64,000 nt of DNA from Planctomycetota bacterium (lineage in GTDB: Bacteria > Planctomycetota > UBA1135 > GCA-002686595), in contig JAIOPM010000032.1 in the NCBI GenBank assembly GCA_021413885.1, positions 108,741 to 172,740 of the forward strand, given 5' to 3'. Positions 29,519-38,761 of the stretch are shown piece by piece. Positions within the stretch are counted from its first letter, which is position 1. The number at the start of each line of letters is the position of its first letter. A program made the translations under genes and the position numbers. Below the pieces are notes generated by a model that saw only the letters and a program-made list of their open reading frames with translations, had not been told where the DNA came from and did not search any database.

Positions 29519-30279
29519 GCGCCGAGGTCGGGCCAGGTTTCGCGGATCGATTCGACGATCAGGTTCCCGAGCGTGTCGACGAGCGCGCGGCCTTCTTCCG
29601 CGCTCGCCGCGGCCGGATCGCCGCAGTACGCGGCGTCGGCGCCGGCGTCGAGGAAGCTCAACACGCCGCTCTGCATCTTCGCGAGCAGTTGCACGTCGAC
29701 CGGCGCGAGTTTGCGACGCTCGGCGTCGCGCACCGACGTCGGATCGGCGGCGAGCACGAGGCTCGATTCGTAGCGACCGGCGTGGCAGTCGCCGCTCTTG
29801 AACTCGTCGCCGAGGCGCTCGGCGAAACGGCGGCGCGTCACGTCGGGGTAGAGCACCTGCGCGCGCTCTTTCGAGAGCACCGCGTGATCGCCGGCGACGC
29901 CGCGCAGGATCTTGACGTGCGCGGGCTCGAGGTGCGCGTTCGAGAACACGATGCGCCGCACGCCGTCCTGCTCGAAGGCGTTGACGATGTCCTCGATCAA
30001 CGCCCACAACGTCCCCGGCCGCAACGTCACGCGCCCGGCGAAGCCGTCGGTGTACATCGTCAGGCCGTAGTTGATCGGCGGCGCGAGCACGCAACGCACG
30101 CCGCGGGCTTCGAGCAGCTCGGCCGCGCGCTTCGCCTGCGCGAGCGCGATCGTGACATCGGTGTCGAGCGGCAAGTGCGGGCCGTGCGGCTCGGTGCAAC
30201 CGATGGGCACGAACACGACGGCGCGCGCGTCGAGCGCTTGCTTCGCCTCCGGCCACGTCGACTTCGCGAGTTCGAGCAT
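29515..30279 (-). CDS. Creatininase-family amidohydrolase
   Basis: 254 residues. The metal-binding motifs are VPIGCTEPHGPHLPLDTD near residue 25, PPINYGLTMYTDGFAG, and HAGRYESSL near 170 (HAG-x-x-E type). The usual NGHGGN is replaced by SNAHLEPAHV. The family includes creatininase, MftE and riboflavin-pathway amidohydrolases, all dinuclear metal enzymes; the substrate here cannot be named. ATG 30279. A palindromic repeat fills most of the gap to the rhomboid gene upstream. Confidence 0.82.
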   Translation of the reverse strand: MLELAKSTWPEAKQALDARAVVFVPIGCTEPHGPHLPLDTDVTIALAQAKRAAELLEARGVRCVLAPPINYGLTMYTDGFAGRVTLRPGTLWALIEDIVNAFEQDGVRRIVFSNAHLEPAHVKILRGVAGDHAVLSKERAQVLYPDVTRRRFAERLGDEFKSGDCHAGRYESSLVLAADPTSVRDAERRKLAPVDVQLLAKMQSGVLSFLDAGADAAYCGDPAAASAEEGRALVDTLGNLIVESIRETWPDLGA

Positions 30280-30312
30280 CGGGGCGAAGAGCCTAACAAG
30301 CGAGTACGGAGC

Positions 30313-30420
30313 GGAGTACGGAGCCAGCCTCGCTTCGGCCGTTCTCGCCCGGCAATACGGTGGTGACCTCCACGTCATCGGCGGGCGAGAACGGCCGAAG
30401 CGAGGCTGGCTCCGTACTCC
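30313..30420. repeat. Long palindromic element, copy 1
   Basis: Arms 30313-30351 and 30382-30420 are a perfect 39-base inverted repeat around a 30-base loop. The stem contains the shared core TACGGAGCCAGCCTC with a GGAG/CTCC tip. The right arm touches the first base of the rhomboid stop codon. A partial extra copy of the tip (GAGTACGGAGC) precedes it. See copies at 57319 and 60124. Confidence 0.9.
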
Positions 30421-31355
30421 TACATCGGCACGAGCGCCAACACCCACGCCCCCGCGATCGCGACCAGCGCCAGCGCTCCGCACAAGATCTGCACGCGCGG
30501 TCCGGCCTGGACGCCGCGCGGTCCGGCCCCTAGGAACCACCCGACGACGAGCCCCATCACGAAACCCGCGGCGTGTCCGAGCACGTCGATGCGCGCCGCT
30601 TCGCGCGCCATCCACTCCGGCGATTCCTTCGGATCGCTGATGCCGAGGTAGCCGAGCAACACGAGCCCCGCGAAGACCGGCGCCCAACGGCGCCACGCGA
30701 CCGCGCGCACGACTCGCCGCAAGCGCCACTGATGCGCGACTTGCACGCCGAGCGCCGCGAACACGCCGGTCGACGCACCGATGCTGGCGAAGTCGCCGCG
30801 CACCAAGGCTTCGAGCGCGAAGCCGAGCGCGCCCGCGAGCACGATCGCCGCCCAACCGAGTCCCGCGCCGAGCGACTGCGTCACGACGAACGCGAAGAAG
30901 CTGCCGAAGATCAAGTTGCCGAGCAAATGCCCGACGCCGGAGTGCAGCGTCAACGCCGTGATCGCACGCCACCATTCGCCGCCGCGCATCGCGGCTCCGT
31001 CCGCGGCGCCGGCGCGGTACCAGTCGAGGCCGAACGCACCGCGTGTCGCCGCGACGTGCAGGACGATCAGCAGCGCGATGAAGATGCCAACCGACGTGAC
31101 CCAATCGCTCTTGCGCGCCGCTTCGTCGGAGCGCGGCGGCCAGCCGCGGTTCTCGAGCTCGTAGCGCTGCACCTCGTCGAGCGCCCGAGCGAAGTCGTGT
31201 TCGAGCACGACGATCGCCCACATCGACGGTCCCTCTTGACGGATCGCGTTGTCGATCGACATCGCGCGCAGGACCAGGGCGAGCTCGTGGATCTTCCTGT
31301 GGGAGCTCGCCCGCAAGAGCACGACTTCGCTCGGCGCAGTCGGGAAGTCGGTCAT
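30420..31355 (-). CDS. Rhomboid-family intramembrane serine protease
   Basis: 311 residues. The first 70 form a small soluble domain like DUF2007 (VVLLRASSHRKIHELALVL, AIVVLEHDFARALDEV). Membrane helices follow from about residue 85. HSGVGHLLGNLIFGSFFAF gives the HxxxN element, GASTGVFAALG the catalytic Ser, and DVLGHAAGFVMGLVVG the catalytic His. Expected to cleave membrane proteins within the bilayer. Its stop abuts the palindromic repeat. Confidence 0.88.
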   Translation of the reverse strand: MTDFPTAPSEVVLLRASSHRKIHELALVLRAMSIDNAIRQEGPSMWAIVVLEHDFARALDEVQRYELENRGWPPRSDEAARKSDWVTSVGIFIALLIVLHVAATRGAFGLDWYRAGAADGAAMRGGEWWRAITALTLHSGVGHLLGNLIFGSFFAFVVTQSLGAGLGWAAIVLAGALGFALEALVRGDFASIGASTGVFAALGVQVAHQWRLRRVVRAVAWRRWAPVFAGLVLLGYLGISDPKESPEWMAREAARIDVLGHAAGFVMGLVVGWFLGAGPRGVQAGPRVQILCGALALVAIAGAWVLALVPM

Positions 31356-31487
31356 GCGGGGGCGTCTCGAAGAGAGCGCGCGATCTCTAGAACGACCTCG
31401 ATCGAATCCAAGTCCGAGCGCTCGCTTTCGAGCCTATCGCGCGACTCTCGCGCACGCATGCACGCGGAGCGGATAGTCTTTCCGCCC

Positions 31488-31916
31488 ATGTCCGTCCCCG
31501 ACTACGACGCGCAGAAGGACGTCACGCGCGCGAACCGCGAGTTCTACCGCGCCTTCGAACGCCTCGACCTCGCTGCGATGCGCGCCCTTTGGCTCGACGA
31601 CGAACGCATCCAGTGCATCCACCCCGGCGGCGAAACGATCGTCGGGCCGGAACGCGTGCACGCCGCGTGGGACGCGATCTTCCAGAGCACGACGTGGATC
31701 CGTTTCGAGCTCGTCGACGCGACCGCGCAGATCTTCGGCGAACTCGCGTGGGTCACGGTGCTCGAGCGCATTCATTCGAAACCGGACGAGCAGTCGGCGG
31801 AGACCCTGGTCGCCGAGGCGGTCGCCACCAATCTCTTCATCCGCCGCGACGACGCATGGAAGATGCTGCTCCACCACGCCTCGCCGCTCGCGCGGCGCAT
31901 TCTCAGCGAACCGTGA
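31488..31916 (+). CDS. SnoaL/NTF2-like protein
   Basis: 142 residues with the cone-shaped NTF2-like fold pattern: helix NREFYRAFERLDLAAMRALW, then CIHPGGETIVGPERVHAAWDAIF, then strands FELVDATAQIFGELAWVTVLE and ATNLFIRRDDAWKMLLHHAS. This matches SnoaL_3/DUF4440 proteins, which range from ketosteroid-isomerase-like enzymes to binding proteins. ATG 31488 begins the domain. Divergent from the rhomboid gene across a 132-base gap. Confidence 0.85.
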   Translation: MSVPDYDAQKDVTRANREFYRAFERLDLAAMRALWLDDERIQCIHPGGETIVGPERVHAAWDAIFQSTTWIRFELVDATAQIFGELAWVTVLERIHSKPDEQSAETLVAEAVATNLFIRRDDAWKMLLHHASPLARRILSEP

Positions 31917-31996
31917 AATTGCGAAGAACTCCGAACTCGCAGCGAGCCCCGCGGGATGGAAGCGATCGCCGCACCAACCCTCCGAAAGGACCTCTC

Positions 31997-33244
31997 ATGC
32001 GTCTTTGCGCACCCCTGCTCGTCACCTTCCTCGCTTCGACCGCCCACGCCGGCAACACCTGGTACGTCGACGTCAACGCCGTCCCGCCGGGCAACGGCAG
32101 CGCCGCGACGCCGTTCACCGCGATCCAACAAGCGATCGAGCAGGCGACCACCGTCAACGGCGACGCCATCCTCGTGTTGCCGGGCGTCTACAACGAGGTC
32201 GTGGATTACGGCCCGAAGCAGCTCGAGGTGCGCAGTACGGCCGGACCGCTGCAGACGCGCATCGTCTCGCCGACGATGCAGTCGGCGGTGAGAGTCGACG
32301 GGCCGCAGGGCGGCACGCTCGCGGGCTTCCACGTCCGCACCCACCTGATCGGCGTGAGCGCCGGGAGCCTCACGATTCGCGATTGTGTGATCGAGCGCTT
32401 CGAGCCGCTGGCGATCGACGGTTCGTCGGGCGTCGAGTTCTCGAAGGTGCTCGTGATGGATCACTGCACGATCGTCGGATTCGACAACGGAATCGCCCAC
32501 ACCGTGCTCGCGTTCGAAGGGCCGTCGACGGTCGACAACACGTTGTTCTTCGGCAACCTGCGCGACGTGCAGATGAGCCCGCTTTCGCTCGGCGGCTCCA
32601 CGCTGAACCACAGCTACTGGAGGACGGCCAACGCGCCGACATGGACGATGTCGCCGCCTTCGACGGCCGCGAGCCCCGGACTCTGGAGCGTCGCGAACTC
32701 CGACTTCCACCTCGCGCCGCTTTCGGTGTGCATCGACGCCGGCAATCCCGCGTCGCCGCTCGATCCCGACGGTTCGATCGCGGACATCGGCGCGATTCCG
32801 TACGACGCGACGTACGCTGCAACGCCGACGGTGTACTGCACGCCGAAGATCAATTCGAAGGGTTGCGCGCCGAGCGTGAGTTCGAGCGGAACCGCGAGCC
32901 TCTCCGGCCCCGACGATTTCGTGCTGACGACGACGTCGTTGCTCAACAAGAAGAACGGCAGCTACATCTGGAGCTACGCGCCGAAGGCGACGCCTTTCGC
33001 GGGCGGGACGTTGTGTATCAAGTTGCCGCTCGTGCGCGGCACGCAGCTCAACACCGGCGGCAATCCGACCGGCCTCGATTGCAGCGGCTCGCTCGTCTGG
33101 CCGTTCACGCAAAGCTACATGGCGCAGAAGAACGTCCCGGCCGGAGCCGTGATCTACGCGCAAGCGTGGGCCCGCGACTCGGGCTTCGCCGCGCCGAACA
33201 ACTCGCAGCTCTCGAACGCGATCGTGTTCGGCGTCGCGCCGTAG
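31997..33244 (+). CDS. Secreted right-handed beta-helix protein with C-terminal SGPDDFV module
   Basis: 415 residues. Signal peptide MRLCAPLLVTFLASTAHA. Residues 20-270 read as a parallel beta-helix of the DUF1565/choice-of-anchor type (TWYVDVNAVPPGNGSAATPF, GDAILVLPGVYNEVV, LTIRDCVIERFEPLAI, DIGAIPYDA). The last 140 residues form a separate module that starts YCTPKINSKGCAPS, carries SLSGPDDFVL, LCIKLPLVR, DCSGSLVWPF and QSYMAQKNVPAGAVIYAQAW. The same module ends the proteins at 54625 and, partly, 63863. AAAGGA lies six bases before ATG 31997. Convergent with the WD40 gene, nine bases apart. Confidence 0.8.
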   Translation: MRLCAPLLVTFLASTAHAGNTWYVDVNAVPPGNGSAATPFTAIQQAIEQATTVNGDAILVLPGVYNEVVDYGPKQLEVRSTAGPLQTRIVSPTMQSAVRVDGPQGGTLAGFHVRTHLIGVSAGSLTIRDCVIERFEPLAIDGSSGVEFSKVLVMDHCTIVGFDNGIAHTVLAFEGPSTVDNTLFFGNLRDVQMSPLSLGGSTLNHSYWRTANAPTWTMSPPSTAASPGLWSVANSDFHLAPLSVCIDAGNPASPLDPDGSIADIGAIPYDATYAATPTVYCTPKINSKGCAPSVSSSGTASLSGPDDFVLTTTSLLNKKNGSYIWSYAPKATPFAGGTLCIKLPLVRGTQLNTGGNPTGLDCSGSLVWPFTQSYMAQKNVPAGAVIYAQAWARDSGFAAPNNSQLSNAIVFGVAP

Positions 33245-33253
33245 CGTCGCCGT

Positions 33254-36217
33254 TCACGGCCCGGGCACGAAGCGCATCCGCAGGGGTCGACTGCCGATGC
33301 CGGCGCGGTCGTAGACGACGAGGCGCAGCTCGTTCGCCTTGCGCGTCCGCTTGCGATGCTTCGCGAGCGCGACGCGCAGCGGCTCGCCGTTCACGTCGAG
33401 CGACGCGAAGAGCTCGCGCAGTTCGTCGATCGGCTTGCCGTCGAGCTCGCCTTCGCAATCGCCGAAGCCGTCCGAACTCGTGAGCTCGACCTCGAACGCG
33501 ACGGTGTCGTCCAACGCTCCGATCGAGCGGATCGGTTCGCCGACCGCGCGCACGGTCGGCGGAGTTCCGAGCTTCACCGGCCGCACGTTCACTCCCGCCG
33601 CCGCGGCGCGCACACGCTTCGGATCGAGCAGCTGCGCCGCGAACGAAGCGAACGGATACGTCTCGTCGCCGATGACGACGACCGCCCAACGCAACGCTTC
33701 CGCCGTGCCGGCGCAGTGCAACGACTCCGCCTTCGCGATCCATCCACCGTCCTCGAACGGAATGTAGGTGTAGCGCGAGTCGAGCTTCTCTCCGAAGACG
33801 CGCACCCCGTGCTCGACGGTCCCGATCACCCACCGATCGTCACGCGTGCCGTCGGCGAACCGCACCGACCCTCCATGCAGAACGAGCAACGCCGCCCCGG
33901 TCCATGCATCTCGTACGGGTTCCCCGCCACCGGAGTTGCCGTAGACGTACAGCCGCTTGCCTGACGCACTCAAAGGCGCCATCAACGAACTCGGATTGCC
34001 GCCGCCGAAGTCGTAGATCATCTTTTCGACGCCGGCCTCGACATACAAACGTCGGATCGAACCGCTGTCGCCGGTCGTGAAGACGAGTGTGTGCGCGTCG
34101 GCCTCGAAACCGACATCGCGGATCGTCACGGAGTCGTCGAACATGTCCGACTCGTCGCGGACCGACTTGAAGTCGTCGAAGATGCCGAACGCTTTGTGCT
34201 CGCGCAGCAGCGCTCCATCCGCGACGCGCCACACGAACACGCCCCCACCATCGGTGCCGCACGCGAGCAACGCTCCGTCCGCACTGAACGCCAGGGTTCG
34301 CACAGCGTGACCCGCCGCGAACTCGCGAGCCTCCGGCTCGCCGCTGTCGACGTTCCAGATCCCGATGACGCCTTTCGTGCGCTCCGCGGCAAGACGTCGC
34401 GTGTGCTCGTCGATCACCGCGGTTCTGCCCCAGCCGCCGAGACCGATCTTGGCGAGGACGCTGCCGTTCTCCGCATCGAGGAGCTCGCAGTCGCCCGGCC
34501 CGGACCACGCGACGATGCGTCGACCGTCGTGCGTCGCGCTCGCCTTCGTCCAGTCGGCGTCGAGATGACGCTCGATGCTGTGCAGCACCGTGCCGTTCCG
34601 ACCGTCGAGGATCGCGACCGTGCCGTCACGCCAGCCGACGAGCAGTCGGTCTCCGTCACCAAGGAAGGTGCAGGTATCGATGCAACCGCCGTGCACTTTC
34701 CACGTCGCTGTGGTCCGCGCGCTCCCGAGCTCGATCACGCGCAGCTCGCCGCTGTCGCACGGCACGATCATGTACTTGCCGTCGGGATCGAGCGCGGGTT
34801 CCGCCACGCCGAGCGACGGCGCGCCGAGCTTCCTCAACTCCTTGCCTGTTCGCGACTCGTAGACCCTCAACGCGTCGCCGAGCGGAAGCACCAGACGCTC
34901 GCCATCACCGCTGAACGTTGCGCCGAAGGACCAACTCGACGAGCGGGTCGCGTCCAAGTGCCAGAGCTCGACGCCTTCTCGCGCGTCCCATACGCGAATG
35001 GCGTCGCCCCAACGGCTCGTCATCAGGAACCGCCCGTCGGAACTCGTCAGCATCGAACCGTAACCATCGTCGTCGAACGCGACGGTCTTCACGGGCTCGC
35101 CGCTCGTCAGATCCCACCAAGTGAGTCCACGTCCACCACCCGCAGTGACGAGCACATCGCGATCCGGCAACGCGATGACGTCCGAGAGGATCCCGTTGGA
35201 GCCTTTCAGCACATGTCGCTCGCGACCATCGGTCGCGTCGAACACATGCACCTCCCCAAATTCCACGGAGCAACACCACACGAAACGCCCCGACTCGCTG
35301 AAGCCGCCTTGGAACGCAGGCGTGCCTGCGACATCGAAGTGAAAGAACTCGTTGCCCGTCGCTGCGTCGCGCACGGATCCGACGGCTTCGCGACTGCCCG
35401 ATCGTCGCAGGGCGAGCACTCGAGTTCCGTTCGGGCTCAACCATGCACCCAACGGCGCGAGACCGAAGTCGGAGATCCTCGCGCCTCGTTCGACGTCGAA
35501 CAGAACACAGTCGCCACCTGCGCCGTGAGCGAGCAATCGCGCGCCATCGCGACTCCATTCCGAACCTCCGCCGGAGGTGTGCGTCCCGAAACGCCACGCA
35601 GGCTTCCCATACAACGCGTCCCACATCACGGGACCAGGATCCAGGGACACGAAGAACCGCAATCCGTTGGGAGCGAAGCCTCTCCCGCTGATGCCGCCTC
35701 CCAGTTGGGTCGCAACGGAGACGAGTTCGTTGGTGTTCGCATCGAGGATTGCGCCCTCGCCTCCGTTGCCGGCGAGGATTCGCGTGCCGTCCGCGGACCA
35801 CGTGGGAAAGTCGTTCGGCGTTGAGCACACGAGCCGAGCGTCGGGCTTCGGCGCATCTGCCTGCGCGCGCATGGCAGCGACGAGAACTTCGAAGCGCTCC
35901 TCGCCGCGCAGCGCCTTCAGATCTTCATCCCACACCGCGACGTCTGCATCAGCCCAACCCAACTCGACGGCTTTGGCGAGCCAATCGAGCGCGGGCGCGA
36001 CGTTGCCGCTGCGCGCTTCGACGCAAGCCAGAGCGTAGGCGCTGTTCGCGTGGCTCGGAAAACGTTCGAGGTTCGCCTCGAAGAGCTGCTTCGCGCGCGG
36101 CAGCTCGCCGTGGTCGAGCGCCTCGTACGCTGCGATCGTGCGCTCGAGGAAGCGCGGAGGAACGTCTTGGGGCGCGGGGCAAGGGAAGGCGAGCGAAAGC
36201 AGGGCGGAGCGGAGCAT
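33254..36217 (-). CDS. Exported TPR/WD40-repeat protein
   Basis: 987 residues. The short hydrophobic N-terminus (MLRSALLSLAFPCPAPQ) may be a signal peptide. Residues 20-110 are TPR-like (AYEALDHGELPRAKQLFEAN, AYALACVEARSGNVAPALDWLAKAVELG). From about 140 onward come many WD40/propeller repeats (FPTWSADGTRILAGNGG, GARLLAHGAGGDCVLFD, TLAFSADGALLACGTDGGG, VFVWRVADG), probably two propellers. The C-terminal 130 residues form a beta domain with ELDGKPIDELRELFASLD. Scaffold or sensor, no enzyme motif. AAGGAA before ATG 36217 decides the start. Confidence 0.78.
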   Translation of the reverse strand: MLRSALLSLAFPCPAPQDVPPRFLERTIAAYEALDHGELPRAKQLFEANLERFPSHANSAYALACVEARSGNVAPALDWLAKAVELGWADADVAVWDEDLKALRGEERFEVLVAAMRAQADAPKPDARLVCSTPNDFPTWSADGTRILAGNGGEGAILDANTNELVSVATQLGGGISGRGFAPNGLRFFVSLDPGPVMWDALYGKPAWRFGTHTSGGGSEWSRDGARLLAHGAGGDCVLFDVERGARISDFGLAPLGAWLSPNGTRVLALRRSGSREAVGSVRDAATGNEFFHFDVAGTPAFQGGFSESGRFVWCCSVEFGEVHVFDATDGRERHVLKGSNGILSDVIALPDRDVLVTAGGGRGLTWWDLTSGEPVKTVAFDDDGYGSMLTSSDGRFLMTSRWGDAIRVWDAREGVELWHLDATRSSSWSFGATFSGDGERLVLPLGDALRVYESRTGKELRKLGAPSLGVAEPALDPDGKYMIVPCDSGELRVIELGSARTTATWKVHGGCIDTCTFLGDGDRLLVGWRDGTVAILDGRNGTVLHSIERHLDADWTKASATHDGRRIVAWSGPGDCELLDAENGSVLAKIGLGGWGRTAVIDEHTRRLAAERTKGVIGIWNVDSGEPEAREFAAGHAVRTLAFSADGALLACGTDGGGVFVWRVADGALLREHKAFGIFDDFKSVRDESDMFDDSVTIRDVGFEADAHTLVFTTGDSGSIRRLYVEAGVEKMIYDFGGGNPSSLMAPLSASGKRLYVYGNSGGGEPVRDAWTGAALLVLHGGSVRFADGTRDDRWVIGTVEHGVRVFGEKLDSRYTYIPFEDGGWIAKAESLHCAGTAEALRWAVVVIGDETYPFASFAAQLLDPKRVRAAAAGVNVRPVKLGTPPTVRAVGEPIRSIGALDDTVAFEVELTSSDGFGDCEGELDGKPIDELRELFASLDVNGEPLRVALAKHRKRTRKANELRLVVYDRAGIGSRPLRMRFVPGP

Positions 36218-36526
36218 GTCCGTTCCTTGTCGCGGGCGCGGCGAGCGCAACAGGGAATCCCGAATCAACCGAGTGTCCCAAGCCTCATCTTCAGTTCCCT
36301 CGCGCCACTCGACAAACGCGGGAGCCTCCACGGCCGGCGCTCGCTCTCCATCAACGCCTGAAGCTCGCCGGTGAACTCCCTAGCAACGTATGACCCGAAA
36401 AGCGCGGGCCTCACCGGGTGCAGCGATCAAGAGCGGCATGTGCCACACGATTCGCGCCGGATCACGGACCTCGGACAACACCCACACCATGAGAATCCGC
36501 GACGATAAGCATCGCGACGCAGCCCT
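36218..36526. other. 309-base intergenic region
   Basis: Upstream of the WD40 gene and downstream of the small unknown gene. It is visibly less GC-rich than the flanks toward 36400-36520. No RNA gene, repeat or clear promoter was recognised. Confidence 0.4.
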
Positions 36527-36946
36527 CTACCACGCCGTAGCGTCCCCGATCACTGGGACGTGAATCCACTCGGTTTGTGCCGGCAGAGTCTGATCACCGA
36601 TGGTGAGCCTCCCGAAGTTGGCAATGCGGATCACCCTGCCGTTCGGGCCAATGAGTTGCCCGGTGGGACCGACGCTTGCTCGGTAGAAGCTCTCAGCGAG
36701 TTCAGATATTGCGTCGTGCATGAGTCGAACCGGCGCCGACGCGTACTCCACTTGCACCAGCTCGATCGCGAGGTCGTCGAAGTCCGAGCCTACTGGCTGA
36801 TTGATCGTTGCCACACAGCCTGCGTGGACCGTCGCATCGTGCTCAAGCTCAAACATCAATTCGGCCCGCAAGAAATCGCGGCTACGATCCGCGGCGGTTA
36901 CCTGTTGTTGCTCGATTCGTAGTCCGGTGAACCTGATCCGTGTCAT
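36527..36946 (-). CDS. Hypothetical protein in lower-GC segment
   Basis: 139 residues from ATG 36946 (an in-frame ATG at 37069 would add 41 residues). Mixed alpha/beta sequence with EQQQVTAADRSRDFLRAELM, HAGCVATINQPVGSDFDDLA, LVQVEYASAPVRLMHDAI and a C-terminal GPTGQLIGPNGRVIRIANFG. No signal, membrane helix or known motif. Base composition is clearly lower in GC than the neighbours, and codon choice is less biased, hinting at recent arrival. Family unknown; being a real gene is likely but not certain. Confidence 0.5.
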   Translation of the reverse strand: MTRIRFTGLRIEQQQVTAADRSRDFLRAELMFELEHDATVHAGCVATINQPVGSDFDDLAIELVQVEYASAPVRLMHDAISELAESFYRASVGPTGQLIGPNGRVIRIANFGRLTIGDQTLPAQTEWIHVPVIGDATAW

Positions 36947-37065
36947 CCACGATCCCCACTGGCTTGATGCACTTCGGTTGCCTAGGACGGCGGGCGATCT
37001 ACCCGCGGCGAAACACTCAGCACGCGCACGAAGCATAGAGCCCCATCGGTAGATCGTCCAGTTGA

Positions 37066-38700
37066 TCACGCTTGCGTCGACCGAGCCTGCATAGCGTCTC
37101 CTTCCGTCGTCGAACGCATCGCACTACTTTCCTTCAATTCCTTGCGCGCCACCTTGCCGCGGTCGTTCTTCGGGAGGCTCGTGCGCCACTCGAACCAGCG
37201 CGGGTACTTGTACGGCGCCAGCTTGGTCTTCACGAACGCCTTCAGCTCGGCGGCGAGCGCGTCGTTGCCGGTGAAGCCCGGCTTCAGCACGACGAACGCG
37301 AGCGGCTTGATCAAGTGCTCTTCGTCCTCCTTGCCGATCACGCAGACTTCGGCGACGGCGGCGTGCGCGAGCAACGCGTTCTCGATCTCGAGCGGCGACA
37401 CGAAGATGCCGGACACCTTCAACAGATCGTCGTCGCGACCCTCGTAGTAGAAATAGCCGTCGCCGTCGCGTTTGAAGATGTCGGCGCTGGTGCACCATTC
37501 GCCTTGGAAGGTGTCGCGCGATTTCGCCTTGTCGGCCCAATAGCAAAGAGCCGTCGAACCGCCGCGCACGCGCAAGCGACCGGGCTCGCCGTGCGCGACT
37601 TCACGACCGTGCGCGTCGACGACGATCGCCTCGTAGCCGGGCACGACAAGCCCGAGCGAGCCGAGTTTCACGTCGCCCGGACGATTCGAGATGTAGATGT
37701 GGAACATCTCCGCCGAACCGATGCCGTCGAGGATCTCGACGCCGGTGCGCGTCTTCCATTCCTGATAGAGCTGCGCGGGCAGCGCTTCGCCGGCCGAGAG
37801 GCAAAGGCGCAGGCTCGACAAGTCCGCGTCCGCGACGCGCGGCGATCGCAGCATGTTGTTGATCATCGTCGGCACGCTGGTCAAGAACGTCGGACGGTGC
37901 GCGGCGATCTGATCGAAGAGCTCGTCGGCGGTCGCGCGGCCGGCGAAGAGCACGACGCTCGCGCCGACGCGGAACGGGAACATCAGATTGGTCCCGGTCG
38001 CATAACCGAAGAAGAGCTTAGGCACCGACAGACACACGTCGCTCTCGCGATAACCCGCGACGCGCAATGCGTACGTCTCGGTGTTGAACGCGAAATCGGA
38101 ATGCGCGTGGACGCACGCCTTCGGTTTGCCGGTCGAACCGGAAGTGAAGAGCCAACCCGCGAGATCGTCGGGGCCGGTCGCTTCGAGTTCGGCGAGCGAC
38201 GAACGCTCGTCCTCCGCGCCGAGCGCGTCTTCGTACGCGCGAAAACCTCCCGCGTCGGCGCCGACGACGATCACCGTCTCGCACAGACGCGACGCGCGCA
38301 CGGCCGGCGCGAGTTCCGGCAGCACTTCGCTCGCCGTGATCACGATCCGCGCCTTGCTGTACTCGAGGTAGTAGGCGAAGTCCTCGCTCTTCAGGAGCGG
38401 ATTGACCATCGCGAACACGCCGCCGGCGCGCAGCACCGCGAACCATGCCTCCGCGAACTCGAAGCCGTCGGGCAACACGATCAACACGCGTTCCTCGGGC
38501 CGCAACTTCGCGCGGCGCAACGCGGCGGTGAGTTTCTTCACGCGCGCGTGGAGCTCGGCGTACGTCCGCTGCTCGCGCCCGACGATCAACGCCGTCTTCG
38601 CGCCGCGACCTTCCTCGAGGTTGCGATCGAGGTAGTACGCGCAGAGATTGAAGCGCGCGGGAAAAGTCGGGGGCGGAGCGTCGAGAGGCACGTTCGACAT
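37066..38700 (-). CDS. Benzoate-CoA ligase-like ANL enzyme
   Basis: 544 residues of the acyl/aryl-CoA synthetase (ANL) superfamily: substrate acid + ATP + CoA to acyl-CoA. The AMP loop is LFTSGSTGKPKACVHAH near residue 187. SVPKLFFGYATGTNLMFPF, LSAGEALP, DGIGSAEMFHIYISNRPGDV and GLVVPGYEA are hallmarks of the benzoate-CoA-ligase group. A8 GRDDDLLKVSGIFVSPLEIE and catalytic Lys in NDRGKVARKEL follow. A C-terminal 25-residue tail is unusual. It stands alone; no ring-cleavage genes are near, so the true substrate may be another carboxylic acid. Confidence 0.85.
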   Translation of the reverse strand: MSNVPLDAPPPTFPARFNLCAYYLDRNLEEGRGAKTALIVGREQRTYAELHARVKKLTAALRRAKLRPEERVLIVLPDGFEFAEAWFAVLRAGGVFAMVNPLLKSEDFAYYLEYSKARIVITASEVLPELAPAVRASRLCETVIVVGADAGGFRAYEDALGAEDERSSLAELEATGPDDLAGWLFTSGSTGKPKACVHAHSDFAFNTETYALRVAGYRESDVCLSVPKLFFGYATGTNLMFPFRVGASVVLFAGRATADELFDQIAAHRPTFLTSVPTMINNMLRSPRVADADLSSLRLCLSAGEALPAQLYQEWKTRTGVEILDGIGSAEMFHIYISNRPGDVKLGSLGLVVPGYEAIVVDAHGREVAHGEPGRLRVRGGSTALCYWADKAKSRDTFQGEWCTSADIFKRDGDGYFYYEGRDDDLLKVSGIFVSPLEIENALLAHAAVAEVCVIGKEDEEHLIKPLAFVVLKPGFTGNDALAAELKAFVKTKLAPYKYPRWFEWRTSLPKNDRGKVARKELKESSAMRSTTEGDAMQARSTQA

Positions 38701-38761
38701 GGCGGTGCGCCATTCTTCCCGCGGAGCGTGCGCTCGGGAAGTGCTCGTGACGAATCAGGCG

